A DNA stretch of 64,000 bases, from contig WNNJ02002339.1 of the NCBI GenBank assembly GCA_012934845.2, positions 62,001 to 126,000 on the forward strand. The letters are read 5' to 3'. The notes below the pieces were generated by a model. That model did no database searches. It saw nothing but the letters and a program-made list of their open reading frames with translations, and had not been told where the DNA came from. The translations under genes were made by a program, and so were the position numbers. The stretch is from Pomphorhynchus laevis (Eukaryota; Acanthocephala; Palaeacanthocephala; Echinorhynchida; Pomphorhynchidae). This document shows, piece by piece, positions 53,535-63,009 of the stretch; position 1 is the stretch's first letter, and each line of letters begins with the position of its first letter.

Positions 53535-55712
53535 TTTAATATATTTTTTAGTATTATAATGTTGTCTATCAAATATAAATATAATACAATTCCCGGGTTG
53601 CCGTGATATGGTTCCCACAAAATCACGTTTTATCTTCGTTTTTAAGACAAACGCAGATACAGGGATATCTGCGTTTGTCTTAATTCGTTTCGCGTTTTGA
53701 ATTAGTCGACGTAGTTTGTGCAGAGATGCATGGAATGGAATTAACAATCTGTTCGCATTGCCTTCTTTTACTTTCTTTGGCATTAAAAATTGGTCCCTGG
53801 GTGCCATTTGCATAGCATTAACTTGTTTGTAAATCATATGCATTTTATATCCTCGTTTCAAAAGATCTGACGTTAATATGATCACATTTCGTTTAAACTC
53901 CTCAGCTGTAGTGCACACCCGCTTTTATTCTTAATGCTTCGTTAAATATTAAATTCCGTTTCATTGAGATCGGATGGCAATTGGCTGCGTGAATATAAAT
54001 TGATACCGATTCTTTTTTACGATAAAGTGTCGTTTTGAATCTACCGTCATCTTTATAAATCGTCATATTTATAAATCGATCGAGAAAATTTACCCGCTCC
54101 CCGTGTTGAAATTCCAACTTAAGATTTCCTTACTCATTTACAATAAGTTGAAACTTAAGAAGGGCTGTGCATCTCCGGGCCATAGAAAGAAAATGTCATC
54201 TATATATCGGGTATAGCTCACAGGTTTTATCCTAGTAATGTTTATCTACTGTTTTAAATCCAATCCATATATATTATGGCATAAAATGGTGCCATTGGTG
54301 TGCCCATTGCTATTCCATCACGTTGTACAAAAGTTCGCTCTCCAAACTCCAAAACATTGTTAGTAAGCACAGTATGTGCACATGCGACAATAAATTTTTT
54401 CATGGGTTCTGAGATACCACATTCCTCCATTTTCTCGTACAATGCTAAAAGTCCGTGATCCGCGGGGATATTTGTGTTTAGCGATTGAACGTCTGCAGTA
54501 ACTAGTAATCCGTCGTAAGGTCAAGCGTGATTATCTGTTTCAAACCGTCTAAGGAAATCTAACGTGCTGTTTAAGTGACTAGGCACATTCTTTAATAATG
54601 AGCAAATCAGTCGGTGGACGTAACGCGAAAGCTTTTTGGTGGGTGTTCTGATACAGCTGACGATTGGCCTGCCAATATACGGTCGTATAGGTTTGTATTT
54701 TTGGGAGCATATAAAATGACCCAAATCTAGGCTTTGCTTGTATTAAGTTGTGCGCATCCGTTACAGATATTACACCCATTGAAATGAATCGATCCAACAT
54801 CTTTCTGATTTCTGATATGACTTTGTTTATATTATTTGAATTTACAGATTCATATGTTGTGCTATTGATATGTCGGTTTCCTTCAGCTTCATACTCTTCT
54901 CTACTCCATACAACTGCCTGCATGCCCTTATCTGCGCGTTTTAATAACTATATCTCGTCGTTTAGAAAGATCTTTAACGGCTTTAATTTGTTTTGCTGAT
55001 ATATTCATTCGTGTTTCCGGAGGACTACACGCAACGTATTGATTGTACATGATTTTACCAAAATCATCAGCAACAGCTAAGCGTGTAGTGTCCATTTTAT
55101 CATTTATCATTTGTACTGTGAATCTTTGAATAGCAATAGCTAGTCGATAGCGATCCGTAAACCGAGGTGTAGTTGCGAAATTTAATCCTAGCGACAAAAT
55201 TTGACGTTCTGCAAGATTTAAATTCACTCCATCTGAATGCTCAATGAGATCATTTTCTTCCGAGTTAGCTTGACAATATGTATCTATACTTCGCTTCATT
55301 AATCGTATAAACTTCGTGATTTTTCTAGTGATGCATTCATTATGCATCACGGGATTATTATCTCTATTACTAGCGTTATATACATAGGCATAAAAGCGCA
55401 ATAAAATCTTGACCATTAGCCTACTACAATCGTTTTGTACTTTTCTTTATGATTACTGAATTTGATTAGATCTGTGACATTCGATAAGGTTTAAATTAAC
55501 AGCTAGTGGTTTCTTAATTTTAAAAGATATTGGAATAATCCTCTCATCACAATATCGTAGATACTGCATATGTGCCCCGACTCTAGATCTTGTCTCGTCC
55601 AGCGGGATTCCTGATGATATTCGGCCATATATACGACGACCTTAAAATCGCTGTCTTGGATTCTTTTTATAGAATTCGGCCATATAAAAATATAGTCTTT
55701 AAAACCAGACAC
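53535..55712 (-). mobile_element. P3: Penelope-like element, reverse transcriptase without GIY-YIG
   Basis: Minus strand. A leader frame (55712-55503) comes first, then the N-terminal domain (55416-54928: LNLAERQILSLGLNFATTPR, VKDLSKRRDIVIKTRR), DKG-type entry and AHNLIQAKPRFGSFYMLPKI (54923-54579). Next are GRPIVSCIRTPTKKLSRYVH, TAD-type block and GISEPMKKFIVACAHTVL (54442-54254), and the catalytic box SYTRYIDDIFFLWPG (54250-54180), intact. Then come FLDRFINMTIYKDDGRFKTT and the end KRGYKMHMIYKQVNAMQ with FHASLHKLRRLIQNAKRIKT (53918-53650). Frame changes separate the pieces. No GIY-YIG domain follows; the sequence ends at a 40-bp palindrome. Confidence 0.85.
53642..53681. repeat. Palindrome at the 3' end of P3
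   Basis: AAGACAAACGCAGATA and TATCTGCGTTTGTCTT pair around a short CAGGGA-type loop. It sits exactly where homology to the other P3-type piece (59521-59645) ends. Confidence 0.8.
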
Positions 55713-55822
55713 AGAGCAAACAAGATATTTGAAGTTTCGCCATTTACTGGGATTTTAACCTAGAATATTTAGGCATATAAGATTAAAATACAATAAAATT
55801 GCAGAATTTATGTTATATCACG

Positions 55823-56250
55823 CTATTCAAAAATTGTTTCTGTATTGCATCCATAAGGATGATCCGTATATAGTTTTCCAATTAAACGCATTTCTTCTTG
55901 TTTACGATCGGCCTTATTTTTAATTGCGGTGAGTACGCAATACGACATCATATGATTTTTATCATTATCCAGCATGTGGCATACTACTCCATCGGTACGT
56001 CTTCCTGTGTTGTAGTGTGATCTTCTTACTATCAGCCGACGTGCTAACGATAATAACGTATGTCCTATGTATTGCAACAGGCATGCATTGCACTACCTTC
56101 ATAGATTACACTAGTGCTCTCGCATGTATAATTTCCTTTTATTGAGAATTTTTGTCCTGTTTTGCTGCTAGCGTAATGTGATCTTTGATTAATGCAAGCA
56201 CAAGTGAGGCAACGTTTGTCCAAACAAGGTTTGTATGATCCAGTAGACGT
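55823..56250 (-). pseudogene. P4: GIY-YIG endonuclease domain of a Penelope-like element
   Basis: The minus strand from about 56240 gives KPCLDKRCLTCACI, then KGNYTCESTSVIYEG, then (56077-55823) MQYIGHTLLSLARRLIVRRS and KQEEMRLIGKL. The Cys/His spacing before the GIY-YIG core and the QYIG.T..SL.RR block are those of PLEs. It lies upstream of P3 on the same strand, so it is probably the tail of a separate copy, or a P3-type element in tandem. Confidence 0.75.
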
Positions 56251-56547
56251 AAATTAAGTTTGTTCCATTCTTGATCGTACAAGTGTGTTTGACAACCTAT
56301 CAACGAATCATGTGAACGGCTCTATCAACGAATCATGTGAATGATGTACTAGAAAACCTCTAGCAACATTAAAAAAATTCAAATTCATTTTAAAATTAAT
56401 TTATCAGACTACGTAGATAAGCAGCAAAGTAAGCTCAGATTCGTGACAAAATCTTAAACCGCCGCTGGATCGTCATTCCCATATATGATAAGTCACCCGC
56501 ACCTTGCCGAGTCTGTGCCTCTTTAGTCTGACGCTACCCACTCCACT
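56251..56547. other. Spacer with a 23-bp direct repeat
   Basis: CTATCAACGAATCATGTGAA occurs twice (near 56298 and 56321). Nothing else is recognised before H-1 begins. Confidence 0.5.
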
Positions 56548-57356
56548 AAACCTGTCCTGTCAAGTGGGAATGTCCAATTTGCAGAATTTCTTGCAGGATC
56601 ACCAAATTTGTAAAATTCCGGGTTCACGGGCCCCTTTGTTCCAGGTGTGAGGGGTCTGGCCGTACACTTTCTGCATTACAACATCAACAAACTGCAAATA
56701 ACCCAGCTCTTCATGTCTTAAAATTGAACGATATACCCGCCTTAGATCAGTTGTCCCAGCATCTCCCTAAATCAGTTTTGAAAAGAATTCCGAAGGGCGC
56801 TAGATATCATAAAGCTAAGGCATTTACCCGCCTCTTAAATGACTGCGCGGATGAGAACAGTCCAACAAGCTGGCTTCAGTTGTTCATGTTCTCTAGACTC
56901 GTATTTACATCAGGTGAATCATCCAGGTGACCCTTACATCTATGATCAAGGATAGAATTTTGAAGTTTGATGATAGCTTCCTTAAGATTACCCAACAATC
57001 GAACCCCTGTATACCAATAAAAAATAATGCCCATTCGAAGGCTCCGAAATCAAAAACCTTGTGCGAACGAGTTTCTATCAAGCTTGCAGACGGTGATGTT
57101 CGTGGGGCTGTACGGCTACTCACATCATCTGACTCATTTGCTGACAATATAGAGAGTTCCTTTCAGGCCCTTAAATAAATGCACCCTTCACACACAAGAT
57201 ATAGTTTCGTTCCTCAAAATTATCCTCCAGAAAATTCGAGTCGTTCCAACTCTTTCGAGATAAGGAGGGCCATTTCGAGTTTCGCCAATAGTTCGGGGCA
57301 TGGAATGGATGGCTTTCGCCCTCAACTCTTGAAAGACATGATGTCCTATAGCGCTG

Positions 57357-58199
57357 GTGATGCAGTTCCGTCATGTAATCAATGGTTTTATCAATGCCAA
57401 TCTCGTCGCGGAAGGCGTGCAGCTTTTCTTTTCGGCATGCTTTTGTGCACTCAATAAAAAAAATTGCGGGATTCGCCCAATCGCAATCAGGAGCACACTC
57501 CGTCGCATTGCTGCCAAGATACTGTGTATATGGATATCACAAAAAGTAGGTGATAACCTCCGTCCATACCAACTAGGGTGTTGTACACCATGCGGAGCAG
57601 AAGCGATTGTTCACGCAGTTCGATCATTCATAATAAACTGCCAACAGCCCACAGTTGTTCTCAAAATAGACTTTCGAAATGCTTTTAACATCATAGATCG
57701 CGGTGTTCTTCTCGAAGCAGTAAAAGAACACGTCCCAGAAGCATTTCTATATTTCCGAACTGCCTACGGCTCTCGGACAACTTTGGTTTATCAAGATCGA
57801 ATCATTTGGTCAAAAATAGGCGTTCAACATGGCTATCCCCTTGGTCCAATTGGTTTTGCTCTAGCAGTAAATCCTATTTCGCACTCCCTTCAATCCACCT
57901 TTAACGCGTGGTACTTGGACGACGCAACGTTTGGAGGAGATTCATCTGTTGTGCTGCACGATTTGGAGACGATTTTGGCATCAGCTAACCGAATAGGTCT
58001 GAAGCTTAATACAGGCAAATATGAGCTCATGTTCCTGAATATGGGGGAACATGAAATAGAACAGATGACAAATAACTTTTCATCCGTGGTTATAAACATA
58101 AAAGTGTTTGGTCGGAACATTTGCAAATCTTTGGAAGTGTTGTCTTTGAAGAGAATTCACCGAAAGATTTGGCCCGGAGCGAGGAGCAATTGGTATTAA
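57357..58199 (+). CDS. H-1 reverse transcriptase domain (280 open codons)
   Basis: NCGIRPIAIRSTLRRIAAKI, LRPYQLGCCTPCGAEAIVHA, VVLKIDFRNAFNIIDRGVLL, KIGVQHGYPLGPIGFALAV (in place of GVQQGDPLGP) and NAWYLDDATFGGDSSVVLHD, then GLKLNTGKYELMFLN. These are RT blocks 2-7 with catalytic Asp residues in KIDF and YLDD. The Met at the start is internal. It copies RNA in a retrotransposon life cycle. The frame is intact across the palm, although the element around it is broken. Confidence 0.8.
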   Translation: MMQFRHVINGFINANLVAEGVQLFFSACFCALNKKNCGIRPIAIRSTLRRIAAKILCIWISQKVGDNLRPYQLGCCTPCGAEAIVHAVRSFIINCQQPTVVLKIDFRNAFNIIDRGVLLEAVKEHVPEAFLYFRTAYGSRTTLVYQDRIIWSKIGVQHGYPLGPIGFALAVNPISHSLQSTFNAWYLDDATFGGDSSVVLHDLETILASANRIGLKLNTGKYELMFLNMGEHEIEQMTNNFSSVVINIKVFGRNICKSLEVLSLKRIHRKIWPGARSNWY

Positions 58200-58924
58200 T
58201 GTGCACTAGGGTTTGCGAGCTTCGTGTCACGAGGCACTTTTCCTTGTAAAAAACTGTCTTTACATGCCCAGACTGCTTTATAAGTTCCGTACAACTCCTT
58301 GCTTCAACATGTACGCCGAACTCTATAAGATCGATGGTGTACTGGAAAATATTTATCCCATATCACAAATTGCGCGATAACGAACGATTCTTGGCGTCAA
58401 GCTTCATTGCCCGTGCCGTTCGGTGGTTTGGGGATCCGCAGTTCAGCGGACATTGCTCTTCCGGCTTTTTTATCGGCTGTAGTGGCAACGAAAAATGCAC
58501 CAACATTATTTTGAATAACTCTACACATTACCCACATTTTGACGCTGGCTTCTTAACTTGGTTGGCCTAGACGGGTCTCAGTGAGGCACCGTCTAATAGC
58601 CATAAACAATCTGCATGGGACACTCCCATCGTTAAACGAGCTCATGAATCTTTAATTGAAGGCTCGGAAAACGAGGCATCTTGCGTGCGAATTATGGCGG
58701 TATCCATAAGTGAGTCTGGTGCCTGGCTAAACACAGTTCCGATTGGTGCCCTGGGAACTTTGCTAGATGACGAGATGTGAGATTGAGCATTTCCCTAATA
58801 CTAGGCCTTCCTACATGTACTCCACACATATGTCATTGTGGAGCGTCTGTTGACGAGTCATGACGACACGGATTAGCATGCAGTATTTCGAGAGACAGAT
58901 TCCCCAGACGCGGAAATAAATTCG

Positions 58925-59398
58925 GTGATAAGCAGAGTCCTCAACACCGTCAACGCCCCAAACATTCTAGAGCCATTGAATGTATGCAGATCGTACGGTC
59001 GACGTCCTGATGGAGTCACCATTTTCCCTTGGCGCGCAGGGAAATGTTTGATGTGGGACGCCACCTGCGTGGACACCCTCGCATCCAGCAATGTTACGAA
59101 TGCAGCCAGAGGAGCGGACGAAGCAGCTTCATATGTCGAAGAGCGCAAACGGCTGAAATTTGACGACTTGACCATGTCCCACATATTTTGCCCTTTTGGA
59201 GTAGAGACTTATGTATCACTGGGCTCTTCCGCTTTGGCTCTTGTTAAGGATATAGGAAAAAGATTGAAGCACGTTACCGGGGATTCACGTGCTACTTCAT
59301 ACCTCCTCCAAAACCTTAGCATCACCATCCAACGTGGAAATGCTGTTAGCATTCTGGCGACGGCTCCAAAGGGCGAGAACATGGTAGGCTGGTGGTAG
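58925..59398 (+). CDS. H-1 C-terminal PD-(D/E)xK-like domain (157 open codons)
   Basis: Key residues are RRPDG (PD), then 14 residues on MWDATCVDT (D), then EERKRLKFDDL, FCPFGVETYVSLGSSAL and LQNLSITIQRGNAVSILATA. The PD...D spacing resembles the restriction-like endonuclease of R2/NeSL/Hero LINEs. In that class it follows a CCHC motif, as it does here (58828-58865). The nuclease role is an inference. Confidence 0.65.
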   Translation: MISRVLNTVNAPNILEPLNVCRSYGRRPDGVTIFPWRAGKCLMWDATCVDTLASSNVTNAARGADEAASYVEERKRLKFDDLTMSHIFCPFGVETYVSLGSSALALVKDIGKRLKHVTGDSRATSYLLQNLSITIQRGNAVSILATAPKGENMVGWW

Positions 59399-59520
59399 CA
59401 GCCAGCCCTCCTAAAAGAATGACATTTCCCTACAAAGAAGACAAACGTTCTCTGGTATTTATCTTTTTTAATATTATTTATATTCAATTAAAAAACCTGC
59501 AATTAGTAAGATACTGAATT
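59399..59520. other. AT-rich 3' tail of H-1
   Basis: Probably the 3' UTR of H-1. No poly-A or hairpin is recognised. Confidence 0.4.
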
Positions 59521-59645
59521 ACAGGGGTATCTGCGTTTGTCTTAATTCGTTTTATCGCATTTTGAATTTGTCGACGTAGTTTGTGCAGAGATGCATGGTA
59601 TGGAATTAACAATTTGTTCGCATTGCCTTCTTTTACTTTCTTATA
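59521..59645 (-). pseudogene. P3-type PLE fragment
   Basis: The minus-strand frame KVKEGNANKLLIPYHASLHK and LRRQIQNAIKRIKTNADTPV matches the end of P3 and stops at the same residue. It runs straight into the foldback at 59647. Confidence 0.8.
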
Positions 59646-59646
59646 T

Positions 59647-59880
59647 ATAACTTTAAAAGTAATCAAATTGACTCAACAATTAGCAATACAGACTTATTGA
59701 CGTTTCCGGCGAACCCTTTTTAATTGTAATTAGCTTGAACAATTATAAATTTTCTTTATAAATATAAAGAAGAAAATTTATTATTGTTCAAGCTAATTAC
59801 AATTAAAAAAGGCTTCGGCCGAAACGTCAATAAGTCTGTATTGCTAATTGTTGAGTCAATTTGATTACTTTTAAAGTTAT
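59647..59880. repeat. Foldback with about 110-bp arms
   Basis: ATAACTTTAAAAGTAATC at the left end and its complement at 59863-59880. The arms differ by a few bases and the loop is about ten bases near 59763. The right arm has GGCTTCGGCCGAAACGTCAA, the left arm its complement with changes. Lies between a P3-type scrap and P5. Confidence 0.9.
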
Positions 59881-60012
59881 TTATGGCTGAATTCGTTAAC
59901 CAGAATCCTCAACAGCGGTCTAAAAACCAAGAAATGATATATATATTCAGTGAATAGAGAGAGCACTGTCTCTGGGATTCGCTATGGGACGCTTTTATAT
60001 ATATTGAAATTT

Positions 60013-60074
60013 TATATTTGAACACCGGAAAAAGAAGAAATATTTATTATTCAATTAATTGAAGCTTTCGGCAA
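60013..60074 (+). repeat. P5 terminal inverted repeat, left
   Basis: 62 bp from TATATTTGAACACCGG to GAAGCTTTCGGCAA. The reverse complement of 61597-61658 shows no difference that I can find. Confidence 0.88.
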
Positions 60075-60704
60075 GCTTTCTACCTAAAATTCACAAACAA
60101 ATTACACTTTGTCCAGGTAGACCGATTGTGAGAAATTCTGGTACAATGTCCGAGAAAGCATCACGTTATCTTCACCAGAAGTTATATCCAATATTGTCGA
60201 ATCGTCCTTCTTTTCTATCTAGTACGGATGACTTTTTGCGGAAATATGAGACTGTCAGGACGAAGTTAGGGCGGGGCATAACACCATCTTATGTACATTA
60301 GATATAGAATCGTTATTCACATCTATCAAGCATGAAAACGGTATTAAGGCAATACATTCACGTCTAATTAACTACGGGTTACCAGAAAATGATGCCATCA
60401 AGACCGACGCACTCATGACTTTATGTATCGACAATCGAGGAAAGATACATTGCCAAATGTGAGTATAAGCCTACCGTATGGCTCTGCTATGTGAAGGACA
60501 AATTTTGTGTCGGGGACCACGGTCGTGTGCGCCTTAATCAATTTGTAGATGGCCTTAATTCGAAATCTGAGTTAACTTTCACATGTGACAAACAACAAGA
60601 CAATAACGAAATTCAGTTTTTGGATGTGGCACTTAATAAAAATTATAAAACACAATGGGAAACTACTGTACACCGCAAATTCAAAGATACAAGATCTCTA
60701 ATAC

Positions 60705-61331
60705 ATGCAAGCAGCACCCATCATCCAAAAAATGAAACTCAATTTAACTAGAAATGAGGCAATAAGAGCTAAAAAAATTTGCTCAAATACGATCTTATTC
60801 GAGAAATGCTTGCAACAATTATCAGCAGAATTTGTCGAACGTGGTTATAAAACGAAAGTCATAAACCGACATTTCCGAGAAGTCAGAATGATGAATAGGG
60901 ACGAGCTTTTGAAGGGCCGTAATAAAGACAATAAAGATAGGGAAAGTGTTTTCAACATGATATTTGATTATCATCCGGCATTGATGGGGATACAGTCGGA
61001 CGTGGATCATGCATATGCGTCTTTGAGCCTAGCATCAAATGTGGATATTCCACGTCCGAGAATCGGATTTCACACCACATATAATCTACGAAGATTATTA
61101 AATACAAATAAATCCGAACCAGGTACTAACGCTCAATGTAATGATAAACGGTGCAAATGTTGTTCAAGTATAAATAACACAAATCATTTCACAAGTACCA
61201 TAACAGAAATAAAGTACTTAGTGAGTGGCAGCCACACATGCAAATCCAAAAACGTCGTGTACCTATGCCATTGTATGCAGTGCGACCAACAATATGTTGG
61301 TGAAACATTCATTAGCTTAACGTTCGTATGA
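60705..61331 (+). pseudogene. P5 RT end and GIY-YIG start
   Basis: 208 open codons, the longest frame of P5. It holds the end of the RT (RAKKICSNTILFEKCLQQLS, FVERGYKTKVINRHF), the bridge (FDYHPALMGIQSDVDHAYA, FHTTYNLRRLLNTN), a Cys-rich knuckle (CNDKRCKCCSS) and the GIY-YIG core (VVYLCHC...QQYVGET). Breaks after SLTFV, where R..GRR follows in another frame. Confidence 0.82.
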
Positions 61332-61596
61332 ACGGAAGACGGGCCGATATAATGTCAAAGCATATTGGTCGTGATGGCGCGACAAACCATCAAATAAAAA
61401 ACCACGATCATGCTATGAATGTCACAATTTTGCGTAGAAGGTTTCAAAACGGTAAATGAAAAAACAACGAACAGCGTTGGATAGCACAATTAATGTGTGA
61501 TAGCGCACTGAACTTATTTAACAGATGTCATTTTACGTAAATATAAAAACGCATGAGTATTGAACAGTTTTTTAAACAATTACTGAGGTAGGCATT

Positions 61597-61650
61597 TTGC
61601 CGAAAGCTTCAATTAATTGAATAATAAATATTTCTTCTTTTTCCGGTGTT

Positions 61651-61658
<8 letters not shown>
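61597..61658 (-). repeat. P5 terminal inverted repeat, right
   Basis: 62 bp, partner of 60013-60074. It ends inside the first TA microsatellite. Confidence 0.88.

Positions 61659-61711
<53 letters not shown>
61655..61711. repeat. TA microsatellite 1
   Basis: Pure TA dinucleotides beginning at the edge of the P5 right repeat. Confidence 0.95.
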
Positions 61712-61713
<2 letters not shown>

Positions 61714-61776
61714 ACATTTATATATGGAAAGAATTGATTTTATCAATCCTGAGTCACACCGATTAGAATATGCCGT

Positions 61777-61781
<5 letters not shown>

Positions 61782-61868
<87 letters not shown>
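61782..61868. repeat. TA microsatellite 2
   Basis: Pure TA dinucleotides, separated from the first by 70 bases of unique sequence. Confidence 0.95.
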
Positions 61869-61870
<2 letters not shown>

Positions 61871-62417
61871 TATGTTTTCCTCATAAAGAGGCATAAACAC
61901 CAGGCAGCATTCTATATATCCTCATCAGATCAAGAAATAGAACGGAATTATTCTCGCAATATTCAAAGTCGCTACGTATGCCCAGTCATCCTATGTGTGA
62001 CGACAAACTTCAACAACGGTATACGCGTTATATATAGGGTAGTAAATAGCCAAAAATTATTTTACTAGGTTTAATCCTTACCAAGGGAAAAGCTATAACA
62101 ATGTATATATACTAAATGGTGTTGCTTGATAGACTGGACTTCGATTCACGACTTTCAATCACCATGTCACTTCTAGACGACCACTTCAGCATCGAAATGA
62201 TGAGTACCCGACAACACTCATCAGTAGAATGAGGTACACACTGGTCGTTTCGGTTGCCTGTGTGACATTGTGAATAAAGGCGTTTCCGACACTTTGCTTA
62301 ATTGACTGAGGCTTACGCTTTTTACCAGATCGAATTGCTGTGCGGACCATCCTTAAACACTAGGCAGAGGTTGTTGCTGAATTGTCGTTGCACTCGTTGG
62401 ATCCTTAATGGATACGG
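61869..62417. other. Unassigned stretch between TA tracts
   Basis: No frame recognised. Contains a hairpin ATGAGT/ACTCAT (62201-62222) preceded by CATCGAAATG, and a CTGATGAGG on the minus strand at about 61920. Both are reminiscent of hammerhead cores, but the stems do not fit. Confidence 0.45.

Positions 62418-62507
<90 letters not shown>
62418..62507. repeat. TA microsatellite 3
   Basis: Pure TA dinucleotides, ending at the left tip of the next foldback. Confidence 0.95.
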
Positions 62508-62510
<3 letters not shown>

Positions 62511-62712
62511 TTATGTGTTAGAAAAACCAGCTAAGTCCAGAATTTTTTTATAACGTTTCGAATTTCTTTTTCAAATTTTAAGTATTTAACAATCAAGACA
62601 ATTTTTAGAGCTAAAATTGTCTTGATTGTTAAATACTTAAAATTTGAAAAAGAAATTCGAAACGTTATAAAAAAAATTCTGGACTTAGCTGGTTTTTCTA
62701 ACACATAACTAA
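62507..62712. repeat. Foldback with about 100-bp, near-perfect arms
   Basis: TTAGTTATGTGTTAGAAAAA at the left and its complement at the right; centre TAGAGCTA near 62610. The arms look identical or almost so. Each contains AAAGAAATTCGAAACGTTAT. It is flanked by TA-rich sequence on both sides, which could be an AT-type target. Confidence 0.92.
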
Positions 62713-62779
62713 AATATATCACTTTGAATTCTAAAAAGGCTCCCAGCTGGTGATTTTCATTAAGACCTCTTCAATTGAG

Positions 62780-62940
62780 GTTGTTGTTGACACTGCACGC
62801 TACTTTAATCAGAAATAAATTAAAAGAAATGAATAGCTCCTCTTAAAATGCTTAGTTTTTATGCATTTCAAACCTGTGTATTAAAATTTTTATTACTTGA
62901 AATATTTGTCGACACTACACGCTACTTGAATCCTATCTAT
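62780..62940 (+). repeat. Direct repeat GACACTRCACGCTACTT
   Basis: About 30 bp near 62789 (TTGACACTGCACGCTACTTT) recurs near 62911 (TCGACACTACACGCTACTTG). A hairpin AAGCC/GGCTT lies just after the second copy (62941-62960). Confidence 0.7.
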
Positions 62941-63009
62941 AAGCCAACAGCTGTAGGCTTCATTTCAGTATTGGTGGACCTCATCAGTTACTGATCCAAT
63001 ACCTACCTT

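Larger units (their letters stand above)
56548..59398 (+). mobile_element. H-1: near-complete RT element with PD-(D/E)xK-like nuclease
   Basis: Order along the plus strand: Cys/His cluster (56565-56655: WECPIC... and VHGPLCSRCEGSG); RIPKGARYHKAKAFTRLLND and SWLQLFMFSRLVF (56785-56905); KLADGDVRGAVRLL (57085); RT 57357-58199; SLPVP-type FGGLGI block (58420-58450); ESGAWLNTVPIGALG (58708); CHCGASVDES...HG (58828-58865, zinc-binding type); and the C-terminal domain (58925-59398) with GRRPDGVTIFPWRAGKCLMW. There are stops and frame changes between domains, but each domain is readable. The class is common in invertebrate genomes. I infer an RLE-type non-LTR element because of the Cys-PD-D arrangement at the C-terminus. 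Confidence 0.75.
60013..61658 (+). mobile_element. P5: Penelope-like fragment between 62-bp inverted repeats
   Basis: Inverted repeats of 62 bp at 60013-60074 and 61597-61658 appear identical. Between them the plus strand reads FLPKIHKQITLCPGRPIVRN and KASRYLHQKLYPILSN (60085-60200), then a TSLYTNI-type region (60300-60330). Next are CYVKDKFCVGDHGRVRLNQF (60500; YVKD where YVDD is expected), EIQFLDVALNKNYKTQW (60610), and NRHFREVRMMNRDELLKGRN (60865). The GIY-YIG part is LVSGSHTCKSKNVVYLCHC and MQCDQQYVGETFISLTFV (61220-61330). The RT start is missing, cut at the left repeat. The frames change several times. Confidence 0.85.

Noticed and set aside
62195-62235. GAAATGATGAGT hairpin suggesting a ribozyme core
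   Set aside because: No proper CTGANGA box at the right spacing.
61655-62507. Long YI repeats encoded by TA tracts as coding sequence
   Set aside because: Pure dinucleotide repeats give open frames automatically.
62941-62990. Hammerhead-like core on the minus strand (CTGATGA, GGT/ACT stem, GAAAT, AAGCC/GGCTT hairpin)
   Set aside because: The strand after the presumed cleavage site does not pair with the bases before CTGATGA, so stem I is missing.
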